From NCBI GenBank assembly GCA_045595725.1, contig JAZOAY010000144.1, forward strand, positions 1 to 12,906: a stretch of 12,906 nt of DNA, given 5' to 3'. The notes beneath the pieces are model-generated. The model saw nothing but the letters and a program-made list of their open reading frames with translations, searched no databases and was not told the DNA's origin. The position numbers were made by a program, and so were the translations under genes. The DNA comes from SIG575 sp045595725 (GTDB taxonomy: Bacteria > Bacillota > Clostridia > Oscillospirales > Acutalibacteraceae). Positions 6,284-12,906 of this stretch are shown here, in pieces (position 1 is the stretch's first letter; each line of letters starts with the position of its first letter).

Positions 6284-7624
6284 ATGTTTGTAAAAGACAA
6301 ATTATTTTATAAATCTCTCTTTTCAATGACTCTTACAATTGCACTTCAGAATGTTATTGTTTTCGGTGTAAACCTTGCCGACAGTATTATGCTGGGAAGA
6401 TTTTCCGAGGAAGCTTTGTCGGGTGTTGCACTTGTAAATCAGATTCAGTTTCTGCTTCAGATGATAATCATCGGTGTTGGTGCAGGTACGCTTATTTTTT
6501 CATCCCGTGCATGGGGAAGCAAAGATATTGAAACTGTCAAAAAAATTGCAAACATAGCAATGAAAGTTGCCATTCTCTTATCACTTGTAATTTTTGTTCC
6601 GGTTTTCTTTTTCCCTGACGGTGTTCTTTCTCTCTTATCAAACGAAAAAGCGGTTGTAGCAGAAGGTGTAAAATATCTTAAAATAATTTGCTTTACATAT
6701 CCTGTTTTCGCCGCAACAAATACACTTCTTTCTACTCTGAGAAGTGTCGAAACAGTAAAAATCGGTTTCTATGTTTCACTTTCCACACTCATTATAAACA
6801 TAGCTCTTAACTATCTTCTCATTTTCGGAAACTTCGGTTTCCCCCGTCTCGGTGCAGAAGGTGCTGCAATTGCCACCACAGTTTCAAGAGTTGTTGAACT
6901 TATTATTGTAATACTTTACGTAAAATTCAAGGATAAGAAAATAAAACTGAAACTTTCAGATTACGGCAGAATGGATAAAGAACTTCTTACTGCTTATCTG
7001 AAAAAAGGTACTCCCGTTTTAGGTTCAAATACTATGTGGGGTCTTGCCATGGCAATACAGACTGCTATCCTTGGTCATCTTGGACAAACCTCCATAACTG
7101 CAGGAAGCATTGCATCAACGGTCTTTCAGATAATCTCCGTTGTGGTTTACGGTTGTGCAAACGCATCAGGTGTTCTTGTCAGTAAAATGATTGGTGAGGG
7201 AAAAGGAAAAAGCTGCAAACCCTATGTAAAAACCCTTCAGGTAATTTACATTTTAATCGGACTTGCAACTTCCTTGTTTCTTTTCTCTGTGAAAGATTTA
7301 ATATTGTCTTTCTATGACGTTTCTCCTGAAGCGAAAAAACTTACCACAAGATTTCTGATAATTTTATGTATTACGGTTATCGGCACAGCTTATCAGATGT
7401 CTTGTCTTACAGGCATTGTTGTTTCAGGAGGAGATACAACTTTCATCATGAAAAACGATTTTATTTTTATGTGGCTTATCGTTCTGCCTATGGCAGCAAT
7501 TTTTGCCTTTGTATTGAAACTTCCCCCTGAGTTTGTTTTCATTGCTCTCAAATCAGACCAGATACTGAAATGTCCCGTGGCTTTCTTCAAAACAAACCGA
7601 TATACATGGCTTAAAAAACTTTAA
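6284..7624 (+). CDS. MATE-family multidrug/toxin efflux transporter
   Basis: A 446-residue membrane protein with 12 predicted helices in two homologous halves, as in NorM/DinF-type MATE exporters that expel cationic drugs or metabolites in exchange for Na+ or H+. The N-terminal half has ALQNVIVFGVNLADSIMLG (20-38) and SSRAWGSKD (73-81). The second half repeats the pattern with KKGTPVLGSNTMWGLAMA and CANASGVLVSKMIGEGKGK. The substrate cannot be predicted. ATG 6284 is chosen because GAGGTGA ends 6 bases before it. An in-frame GTG at 6275 overlaps that SD. The stop codon overlaps the birA stop on the other strand and no terminator is visible at the junction. Confidence 0.92.
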   Translation: MFVKDKLFYKSLFSMTLTIALQNVIVFGVNLADSIMLGRFSEEALSGVALVNQIQFLLQMIIIGVGAGTLIFSSRAWGSKDIETVKKIANIAMKVAILLSLVIFVPVFFFPDGVLSLLSNEKAVVAEGVKYLKIICFTYPVFAATNTLLSTLRSVETVKIGFYVSLSTLIINIALNYLLIFGNFGFPRLGAEGAAIATTVSRVVELIIVILYVKFKDKKIKLKLSDYGRMDKELLTAYLKKGTPVLGSNTMWGLAMAIQTAILGHLGQTSITAGSIASTVFQIISVVVYGCANASGVLVSKMIGEGKGKSCKPYVKTLQVIYILIGLATSLFLFSVKDLILSFYDVSPEAKKLTTRFLIILCITVIGTAYQMSCLTGIVVSGGDTTFIMKNDFIFMWLIVLPMAAIFAFVLKLPPEFVFIALKSDQILKCPVAFFKTNRYTWLKKL

Positions 7625-8343
7625 TAAAGTTCTACTTCTCCGCTGTGAATAACTTTTTCTTCATTTGCGTCAATAACAACAAGCCCCCCGTCAGGAGATA
7701 AATCGGCAGCAAAAAATTCTCTGTTTTCACTTTTTACAAAAACTTTTTTACCCAGAAGTTTTGAACGTTTTTTGAGTTTCTCAACAATTTCTTTTTCCGT
7801 ATATATTTTTTTGAGGAAAATCTCATTCAGGTTATTCACAATTTTTTCTGCAAGGATTTTTCTGTCAAAAACTTTTCCTGTTTCAATTCTGAGAGATGTT
7901 GCAATGTTTTTTATTTCTTCAGGAAAATCCTTTTCTTCGTTCAAAACATTCACACCAATTCCCACAAGAGCATATTTTATTTTATTATTTTCCGTTATAA
8001 GTTTTGTAAGTATTCCGCAGACTTTTTTATCCGATAATATAATATCGTTTGGCCATTTTATTTCGGCTTCAACATCGCATTCTTTTTCAAGAACTTCTGC
8101 AACACCAAGTCCAGCAGAAGAAGTTATCAGATTAAGAGTTTCAACATTTTCCGTGCTGAGGATATAAGTCATATAAATTCCGCACCCTTTGGGAGAATGA
8201 AATTTTCTTCCCATTCGTCCCGAGCCTTCTGTCTGGTAATCTGCCACTACGGCAAGTGGAATTTTCTCTGAATTCCGGCAGAGGTTTGCGGCATAGATAT
8301 TTGTTGATGTAACTTCATCGAGAAAAATAATTTTTTCAGACAT
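7621..8343 (-). CDS. birA: Biotin-[acetyl-CoA-carboxylase] ligase, monofunctional
   Basis: Biotin-protein ligase activates biotin as biotinyl-5'-AMP and attaches it to the lysine of biotin carrier domains such as AccB. The 240-residue protein has GSGRMGRKF (40-48; the adenylate-binding loop, usually GRGRxGRxW), KWPNDIIL (96-103), KVCGIL (107-112, catalytic lysine region) and VGIGVNV (127-133), followed by a small C-terminal beta domain. There is no N-terminal helix-turn-helix, so it is a class I ligase that should not act as the biotin repressor. The start is ATG 8343 (MSEKIIFLDEVTST) with AGGTG 6 bases upstream. ATG 8349 would directly touch the SD. Biotin-dependent carboxylase genes are not in the window. 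Confidence 0.94.
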   Translation of the reverse strand: MSEKIIFLDEVTSTNIYAANLCRNSEKIPLAVVADYQTEGSGRMGRKFHSPKGCGIYMTYILSTENVETLNLITSSAGLGVAEVLEKECDVEAEIKWPNDIILSDKKVCGILTKLITENNKIKYALVGIGVNVLNEEKDFPEEIKNIATSLRIETGKVFDRKILAEKIVNNLNEIFLKKIYTEKEIVEKLKKRSKLLGKKVFVKSENREFFAADLSPDGGLVVIDANEEKVIHSGEVELY

Positions 8344-8359
8344 TTTCATCACCTGAATA

Positions 8360-8388
8360 ATTTTAACATATAATACAAATTTTATCAA
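8360..8388 (-). promoter_or_regulatory. Probable sigma-A promoter of birA
   Basis: On the minus strand TTGATA (8388-8383) and TAAAAT (8365-8360) are separated by 17 bases. Transcription would start only about 10 bases before the start codon, at or inside the SD, so the leader is nearly absent. A second start site using a neighbouring AT-rich hexamer is possible. The element overlaps the -10 of the divergent gene. Confidence 0.55.
8369..8374 (+). promoter_or_regulatory. Candidate -10 box for the DUF2079 gene
   Basis: A perfect TATAAT lies on the plus strand 33 bases before the GTG start, within the spacer of the divergent birA promoter. The best -35 candidate, TTCATC at 8345-8350 with an 18-base spacer, matches only three of six consensus positions, so the call is tentative. 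Confidence 0.4.
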
Positions 8389-8406
8389 TCATCCGGAGGT
8401 GCAAAA

Positions 8407-10170
8407 GTGATTAAGAAGTTAATAAACTTTTTCGATAAGAACACACGTGAAGATTTTCTCATAAGACTTTTTTCTGCGTGGAGTATAACTGGAATTTTTA
8501 ATTATATGACTGTTTCCGGCAAGCCCGAAACAATTGACTTTGCCAGAAATGCAGATTTAGTTTTTTCCGTACTGTTTTTCATTGCTGCTTATGCTCTTGT
8601 AACAACACTTTCTGTGTGTTTCAGAAAAACTGATGTTGACGGCTTTGTTTTTTCTGCATCAACACTTACCTATCTCGGACTTGTTTCCATGTTCAGCACA
8701 AATAATTACTATTGCCTTGCTCTGCTTTTCCCCGCAGGACTTGCATGTATTTACACCATAAAAAGATTTTCACGCAAAAAGAATATATTTGAACCTACAA
8801 AAAATTTTACGGTGATTTTCTCAGTAGCTGTGGGTATTTTTGCAACATCTATAATCGCCCTTATCGGAGCTTCCCGTTATCTTTCTTTTGCAACACCTAA
8901 CTTTGATTTCGGCATTTTTGCACAAATGTATTATTATTTAAAAACAGAACTCGTACCAATGACCACCTGCGAAAGAGAAAAGCTTCTCTCTCATTTTGCA
9001 GTTCATCTTTCTCCTGTTTATTATCTTCTTCTGCCTGTTTACTTTGTATTTGACACCCCTCTCACATTACAGATATCACAGGCGGTAATTCTGGGAAGTT
9101 CACTTGTTCCCCTTTACCTTCTCATGCGACACTTTAAGCTTTCTAACAAAGTAATCACGCTTATGATGATTGCTTTTGCATTTTTCCCTGCGGTAGCAGG
9201 CGGTACAATGTACGACTTCCACGAAAACTGCTTCCTGCTCCCCTTTATACTCTGGCTGCTTTATTTCGCAGAAAAAGAAAAGCATCTCCCCATGTATATT
9301 TTTATGCTTCTCACATTTTCTGTCAAAGAAGATGCGGCAGTTTACGTCGCATTCATAGCCCTTTATTTCATCTTTTCAGGCAGAAAAAAGCTTCACGGAT
9401 TTGCCATGTTTTTGTCCTCAATTGCATATTTTATTTTCGCAGTAACTTTTCTCGGAAAATTCGGTGAAGGTGCAATGACAGGCCGTTTTGACAATTTCAT
9501 GACGAACCCGGAACTCGGGCTCATTGATGTTATTCTGACAATTTTCAAAAATCCTGCTTATTTTATTTCACAATGCATTTCGGAAGAAAAACTCATATTT
9601 ATTCTGTTTATGTTGCTTCCTCTTGCTTTTCTTCCCATCCTTTCAAGAAAATGGTCTCAGTTTATACTGGTCGGACCTCTTGTGCTGATAAATCTTATGT
9701 CGGATTATACTTATCAGCATTCAATTTATTTCCAGTACGTTTACGGAACAATCGCCGTTTTCTTTTATCTTGCAATTCTCAATCTTTCAGATAATCCGAA
9801 AAACATGAGAAAATATCTTGCATCACTTTCAGCAGTTTTTTCTGTAATAATTTTTGCATTTTCAATTTCGCCAAAATTCACTTATGTAAACAGACTCAGT
9901 GAAAACAAAGAAGATTATGTAAAAATCAGTGCGGCTCTTGACATAATTGAAGAAGATGCATCTGTTCTTTCAACAACCTTTTATATCCCCTATCTTTCTC
10001 AGAGAAAAGAAATTTACGAAATTGAATACTGTGTAAAGGATACAGATTATGTTGTAATTGATTTACGTTACGAAAGTGCAGATGGAAACAGAGAAAAAAT
10101 TGACATGACAAAATACGAGCTCATTCTTGAAGAAGAAAATCTTGTTGAAATTTATTCAAAGAAAAAATAA
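8407..10170 (+). CDS. DUF2079 polytopic membrane protein (GT-C-like)
   Basis: A 587-residue protein with about a dozen hydrophobic helices and a short soluble C-terminal domain (roughly 500-587). It fits DUF2079 (PF09852), whose layout resembles GT-C glycosyltransferases that use polyprenyl-linked sugars. Its enzymatic function is not established. Family-type motifs are NFDFGIFAQMYYYL (165-178), an acidic motif in the first extracellular loop, then HLSPVYYLLLPVYF (200-213), YDFHENCFLLPF (269-280) and VKEDAAVYV (306-314). The GTG start has GGAGGT 6 bases upstream. The gene is monocistronic between a weak promoter and a strong terminator. No glycan-assembly genes are adjacent, so a substrate cannot be inferred. 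An integral-membrane sugar or lipid transferase is a guess from fold similarity only. Confidence 0.85.
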   Translation: MIKKLINFFDKNTREDFLIRLFSAWSITGIFNYMTVSGKPETIDFARNADLVFSVLFFIAAYALVTTLSVCFRKTDVDGFVFSASTLTYLGLVSMFSTNNYYCLALLFPAGLACIYTIKRFSRKKNIFEPTKNFTVIFSVAVGIFATSIIALIGASRYLSFATPNFDFGIFAQMYYYLKTELVPMTTCEREKLLSHFAVHLSPVYYLLLPVYFVFDTPLTLQISQAVILGSSLVPLYLLMRHFKLSNKVITLMMIAFAFFPAVAGGTMYDFHENCFLLPFILWLLYFAEKEKHLPMYIFMLLTFSVKEDAAVYVAFIALYFIFSGRKKLHGFAMFLSSIAYFIFAVTFLGKFGEGAMTGRFDNFMTNPELGLIDVILTIFKNPAYFISQCISEEKLIFILFMLLPLAFLPILSRKWSQFILVGPLVLINLMSDYTYQHSIYFQYVYGTIAVFFYLAILNLSDNPKNMRKYLASLSAVFSVIIFAFSISPKFTYVNRLSENKEDYVKISAALDIIEEDASVLSTTFYIPYLSQRKEIYEIEYCVKDTDYVVIDLRYESADGNREKIDMTKYELILEEENLVEIYSKKK

Positions 10171-10179
10171 TAAAAACAG

Positions 10180-10213
10180 TCACCGAGGGGAAAATAACCT
10201 CGGTGATTTTTTT
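10180..10213 (+). terminator. Strong intrinsic terminator after DUF2079, overlapping the next start
   Basis: TCACCGAGG (10180-10188) pairs perfectly with CCTCGGTGA (10198-10206) around a 9-nt loop, followed by seven T (10207-10213). It starts 9 bases after the DUF2079 stop. The right arm contains GGTGAT, the only well-placed SD for the next gene, and the T-run merges into its TTG start. Confidence 0.92.
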
Positions 10214-10604
10214 GAAAAAGTATAAAGAATTTTTTGTAGTTTTTTCCATAGGTGCTGTGCTTTACAGTTTAATCGAAATTCTGTTCAGAGGCTTTACTCA
10301 TTGGACAATGAGTCTGACAGGCGGCACTGCATTCCTGATGATTCACATTTCAAATTTCAGAATGAAAACAAAAAGTCTTTTTCTGAAATGCCTTACGGGT
10401 TGCGCTATTATTACTGCACTTGAATTTGTTGTGGGATGCATTGTAAACAGAAAATTTCACATGAATGTATGGGATTATTCCTCTCAGAAATTCAATTTAC
10501 TCGGTCAGATATGTCCTGTATTTTCTGCCGCATGGTTCTGCCTTACTTTGCCTGCACTCTATTTAAGCAAAACAATAAAAAAATTACTGAACAAGTTCAC
10601 GTGA
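10212..10604 (+). CDS. Small four-helix membrane protein (PF06541, 'putative ABC transporter permease')
   Basis: A 130-residue membrane protein with four hydrophobic segments. RGFTHWTMSLTGG after the first helix and the stretch from LEFVVGCIVNRKF through NVWDYSS to FNLLGQICPVFSAAWF fit the Firmicutes family PF06541, often named ABC-transporter permease although no ATPase partner is known or seen here. The function is unknown. The first helix is conserved in the family, so the start must lie near 10203-10212. TTG 10212 is preferred because GGTGAT (10202-10207) matches the 16S 3' end at good spacing. GTG 10203 would lack a properly spaced SD. Both start options sit in the terminator of the previous gene. 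The 3' end overlaps the convergent lipoprotein gene by 21 bp. Confidence 0.75.
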   Translation: MKKYKEFFVVFSIGAVLYSLIEILFRGFTHWTMSLTGGTAFLMIHISNFRMKTKSLFLKCLTGCAIITALEFVVGCIVNRKFHMNVWDYSSQKFNLLGQICPVFSAAWFCLTLPALYLSKTIKKLLNKFT

Positions 10605-11762
10605 GAATAATTCCCATTCACTTTTCATCGTATCATTAGGAAGAGAAAGGCTGTTGTAAGAAAAAAGAGAAAAACCGTCACATTCTTTTTTTCTGAGAAG
10701 TTTAAGCTGTTCTGACAAAATGTTATCCTTTGTCTGCCATTCATCTTTTCCTTTTCCTGCATACAGGTCCTCTTCTCCGCACTTATAGGATGCAAGACCG
10801 ATAATAAGCTTTACATCTTTATTTGTTACGATATCGCACCAATTATCAAGAACTCTGTCAAAAGGCATGTATTCGTTCCTGAAACCGTAATAAATCTGCG
10901 GTATTATCCAGTCGCAAAAACCGGACTGAGAACACCACTTTTCCACATCGGCAAAGTGGGTGTTTTTATTTTCTTCAATGTCAGCACAGGGACTTATGCT
11001 GACGATAATATTTTTATTCTTATTTTTTACCGCTGAATACATGCCCGTCACAAAGGCATTTACCTGCTCACGTCTCCACTCACCGAGAGAAGACTTGCCT
11101 TTATTATCCTTGTACTCAGCGAATTCATTTTTGTCAATTTCTTCATCAGTTGTGGGATAAAAGAAATCGTCAATGTGTATTCCGTCAATGTCATAATTTT
11201 TTACAAGTTCACGCACACCGTCAAGAATAAGTTTCTGAACATTAAGTGACGCCGGATTATAATAAATTCCGTTTGTACTGAAATAGATATCACTTCCGTT
11301 TTGTTCATACATTTTTCTCGCAGGGTTGTCATCAGAAAGATTTTCCATATCGGAAGAAGTACCTGAAATTCTGTAGGGATTTATCCATGCATGAAGTTTC
11401 AGGTTGTGTGAATGTGCAACGGAAATAAAAATCTCAAGAGGGTCATAGCCGGGTGACAATCCCTGTTCACCTGAAATATATTTACTCCACGGATAAATTT
11501 CTGATTTATAAAGTGCATCTCCTGACGGTCTCACCTGAACAAAAACATGCTGAAAATCCTTCTCAGCAATATCCCTGAACATGTTTTCTGCCTTTGCTCT
11601 GAAACCGCCTTCACTCACTCCTTTGAATTGTGACATATCGTAAATACTTATCCATAAAGCACGTATTTCCTTTGTTTTCTCAGTCTGTTCCTGAATTTCA
11701 CCGTCACAACCACACAAGAAAAATAAAATCAAACAAATAAAAAATGCAGAAATCCTTTTCAC
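10584..11762 (-). CDS. Family 10-like glycosyl hydrolase lipoprotein (GHL10/DUF187)
   Basis: A 392-residue exported protein. Residues 1-19 form a lipoprotein signal peptide (KR, hydrophobic core, then FLCGC with Cys19 as lipidation site; Cys at -2 is unusual but tolerated). The rest is a TIM-barrel of the GHL10 type (PF02638): RALWISIYDMSQ (34-45), VFVQVRPSGDALY (73-85), LHAWINPYR (123-131), IDGIHIDDFFYP (192-203, likely acidic catalytic pair Asp198/Asp199), WRREQVN (229-235) and DWIIPQIYYGF (284-294). Such proteins are thought to cleave cell-wall or extracellular glycans, although few have been characterised. The GTG start has GAGG 6 bases upstream. A terminator separates it from the CHAP gene upstream, and no clear promoter hexamers were found in the ~55 bp between. 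Lipidation would depend on an Lgt such as the one in this window. Confidence 0.88.
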   Translation of the reverse strand: MKRISAFFICLILFFLCGCDGEIQEQTEKTKEIRALWISIYDMSQFKGVSEGGFRAKAENMFRDIAEKDFQHVFVQVRPSGDALYKSEIYPWSKYISGEQGLSPGYDPLEIFISVAHSHNLKLHAWINPYRISGTSSDMENLSDDNPARKMYEQNGSDIYFSTNGIYYNPASLNVQKLILDGVRELVKNYDIDGIHIDDFFYPTTDEEIDKNEFAEYKDNKGKSSLGEWRREQVNAFVTGMYSAVKNKNKNIIVSISPCADIEENKNTHFADVEKWCSQSGFCDWIIPQIYYGFRNEYMPFDRVLDNWCDIVTNKDVKLIIGLASYKCGEEDLYAGKGKDEWQTKDNILSEQLKLLRKKECDGFSLFSYNSLSLPNDTMKSEWELFSRELVQ

Positions 11763-11817
11763 AATACACCTCAGAAAGTTTTTGTATATACTATGAAAAA
11801 GGCTTCTTTTTTATCAC

Positions 11818-11850
11818 AAAAAAAGAACCTTTCTCATATGAGTAAGGTTC
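11818..11850 (-). terminator. Intrinsic terminator of the CHAP gene
   Basis: Read leftward, GAACCTT (11850-11844) pairs with AAGGTTC (11831-11825), with CTC/GAG continuing the stem beyond an A-A mismatch and an ATAT tip. A run of seven T on the minus strand (11824-11818) follows. It lies 12 bases after the CHAP stop codon. The opposite strand lacks a T-run, so it is directional. Confidence 0.9.
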
Positions 11851-11862
11851 CGAAAATATATT

Positions 11863-12711
11863 TTATTTTCCTTTATTGTAAATACAGAATTCATTTTCAC
11901 AGACTGTAGGAATCCTATTCTGTTGAATGGGTGTGGGGCTGACAATTGCCATAAATGATTCGTGTGCATTTACATTTTTAAGTCTGAAATTTTCTTTGAG
12001 CTTCACTCTTTCGTCAGCAGATAAATTAGTTTCAAATTTTTCAGCATCAATTGAAAATTTCTTTTCAGTTCTGACATTTTTTGCTTCCGGATATTTATTT
12101 ACCGGCTTTCTAAGTTTAACCTTGGGAATTTCTTCACCGCTGTAGGCAGGAACACCGAATCCGATAATAACCATATCGTTTGTTACAAAATCATATCTGG
12201 GACGAACCTTCTTTGCAACACCTCTTGTACCGCTTACACCTACATTTCCTTCAACAACCTCAACTGTTTTTTCGTTTGCAGAAAGAACAAATCCCACATG
12301 AGTTGATCCGGAAGTACTTCTTGATGAATTGTAGAAAACGAGGTCACCTTTCTTAGGAGTGTATGAACCGTCATTTTCAAAAAATCTGCCCTGACTTCTC
12401 AGTGCCGACATGTAAATATAGCAATTTCCGTTGTAAGACGATGTGCCTGTTATTGCTTCAGGCGAAATTCCTGCCTGTTTTGCGCACCATACTACAAAAT
12501 AATTACACCAACCTGTGTAACCGTTGCCGAACTCTGCTGAATACTTGTTATAACCGTTTTTCTGAAGATAACCTACTTCATTCAGAGCAATATCAACAAT
12601 TTTATCTCTTTCAGTATAAGCTGCACCTGCAAATGGAAATATTCCGATGCTCATTACAAGTACAAGAAAAAAAGAAATAACTGCAATTTTTACCTTTTTA
12701 AGCTTATTCAA
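11863..12711 (-). CDS. Secreted CHAP-domain cell-wall amidase/endopeptidase
   Basis: A 282-residue exported protein with a Sec signal peptide (basic MNKLKKVK, hydrophobic core, cleavage probably after FAGA at 30). The CHAP domain spans roughly 33-190: GYTGWCNYFVVWC (64-76) carries the nucleophile Cys69, GSTHVGFVL (135-143) the His138, and VEGNVG (153-158) the acidic/Asn third residue. CHAP enzymes are NlpC/P60-like cysteine peptidases that cut peptidoglycan amide bonds. The ~90-residue C-terminal tail is charged and has no wall-binding repeat that I recognise. The start is TTG 12711, supported by AAGGTG 6 bases upstream and by the signal peptide beginning there. No ATG is suitable. A WalR-like box upstream fits regulation of wall hydrolases. 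The gene ends in its own terminator and seems monocistronic. Confidence 0.9.
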   Translation of the reverse strand: MNKLKKVKIAVISFFLVLVMSIGIFPFAGAAYTERDKIVDIALNEVGYLQKNGYNKYSAEFGNGYTGWCNYFVVWCAKQAGISPEAITGTSSYNGNCYIYMSALRSQGRFFENDGSYTPKKGDLVFYNSSRSTSGSTHVGFVLSANEKTVEVVEGNVGVSGTRGVAKKVRPRYDFVTNDMVIIGFGVPAYSGEEIPKVKLRKPVNKYPEAKNVRTEKKFSIDAEKFETNLSADERVKLKENFRLKNVNAHESFMAIVSPTPIQQNRIPTVCENEFCIYNKGK

Positions 12712-12760
12712 ATAATCACCTTACCAAATAATATAGTATCTGTCATTCGCATACTTTGGT

Positions 12761-12769
12761 AGTATATCA
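12761..12769 (-). promoter_or_regulatory. Extended -10 promoter of the CHAP gene
   Basis: Minus-strand TGATATACT (12769-12761) is an extended -10 element. The -35 position (about 12784-12789) has no consensus hexamer but overlaps the edge of the TGTWAH repeat cluster, as expected for a promoter depending on a bound regulator. The transcript would start near 12754, with a leader of about 43 nt. A small hairpin ATACT/AGTAT (12751-12765) overlaps the -10. Confidence 0.5.
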
Positions 12770-12786
12770 TATAAAAGGTTACAATT

Positions 12787-12803
12787 TGTTACATAATTGT
12801 AAA
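12787..12803 (+). promoter_or_regulatory. WalR (YycF)-like operator upstream of the CHAP gene
   Basis: TGTTAC, five bases, TGTAAA matches the WalR consensus TGTWAH-N5-TGTWAH exactly, about 76 bp before the CHAP start codon. Related hexamers surround it: TGTAAT at 12807-12812 on the same strand, and a TGTAAC pair with 4-bp spacing at 12778-12793 on the other strand. WalR is the essential response regulator of wall hydrolase genes, many of them CHAP or NlpC/P60 proteins, in Bacillus and Staphylococcus. The box is oriented opposite to the gene, and whether this organism's WalR uses the same consensus is unknown. Confidence 0.45.
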
Positions 12804-12816
12804 CTTTGTAATTATT

Positions 12817-12906
12817 ATGAAAAACTTACATGTGATTATGCCAAAACAGAGCATAAAAAACGGGAGGGCAAGAACGCCGACACCACATAAGGAAGTTTTT
12901 GTTTCT
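12817..12906 (+). other. Unassigned right-edge segment with GC-rich patch
   Basis: Bases 12861-12892 are about 61% G+C, against roughly 30% in the flanks. Reading frames are open on both strands to the window edge: a plus frame from ATG 12817 and a minus frame ending in TAA near 12789. None has a ribosome-binding site or a recognisable domain. It may be the start of an unrelated gene, an interspersed repeat or part of an RNA. I cannot assign it. Confidence 0.25.

Noticed and set aside
7772..8167. 131-codon plus-strand open frame
   Set aside because: It is antisense to birA, whose catalytic motifs KWPND and GRMGR lie on the minus strand, and it has no ribosome-binding site or family features.
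8344..8406. BirA autoregulatory biotin operator
   Set aside because: The ligase has no helix-turn-helix domain, and no long dyad resembling a biotin operator is present.
12817..12906. Confident partial gene on the plus strand starting at ATG 12817
   Set aside because: There is no Shine-Dalgarno sequence and no recognisable N-terminus, and competing frames on both strands are equally open over this short stretch.

Overview
The window looks like a chromosomal housekeeping region of a low-GC Gram-positive gut-type anaerobe, most likely a Clostridia/Oscillospiraceae (Ruminococcus-like) relative. The basis is AT-rich DNA, strong Shine-Dalgarno sequences of the AGGAGGTGAT type, TTGACA-N17-TATAAT promoters, intrinsic terminators with U-tracts, an L21 leader RNA, a YfmF/YfmH M16 peptidase-like pair, and Firmicutes-type families (PF06541, DUF2079, CHAP). 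I see no insertion sequence, phage gene, CRISPR array, tRNA or rRNA.

Left block (1-4584, minus strand): a compact operon runs leftward as yfmF, yfmH, lgt, folD from an extended -10 promoter at 4576-4584. Gaps are at most 14 bp and lgt/folD overlap by 17 bp. Nine bases after the folD stop a perfect promoter drives rplU (ribosomal protein L21). Only the first five codons of rplU lie in the window, but its whole autoregulatory L21 leader is visible.

Centre (4585-8406): a plus-strand ArsB/NhaD-type membrane transporter lies behind a consensus promoter and a structured leader of about 140 nt. The leader contains an intrinsic terminator and an upstream segment that can pair with the terminator arm. 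This looks like a riboswitch or attenuator that I cannot assign to a class, and it is the best novelty candidate in the window. A MATE efflux transporter follows with its own promoter. It converges, with overlapping stop codons, on birA, a biotin-protein ligase without a DNA-binding domain. birA and the next plus-strand gene have closely packed divergent promoters.

Right block (8407-12906): a DUF2079 polytopic membrane protein ends in a strong terminator. The SD and start codon of the next small membrane protein (PF06541) lie inside that terminator. PF06541 converges by 21 bp on a minus-strand lipoprotein of the family 10-like glycosyl hydrolase type. Upstream of that, also on the minus strand, is a secreted CHAP-domain cell-wall hydrolase with its own terminator. 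Its promoter region carries an exact match to the WalR (YycF) binding consensus. The last ~50 bases form a GC-rich patch unlike the surrounding DNA.

The genes are mostly independent housekeeping units. Envelope biology recurs: Lgt makes lipoproteins, the GHL10-type protein is a predicted lipoprotein, and CHAP is a predicted wall hydrolase. EF-P-linked peptidase-like proteins, L21 and FolD connect the left block to translation and one-carbon metabolism.
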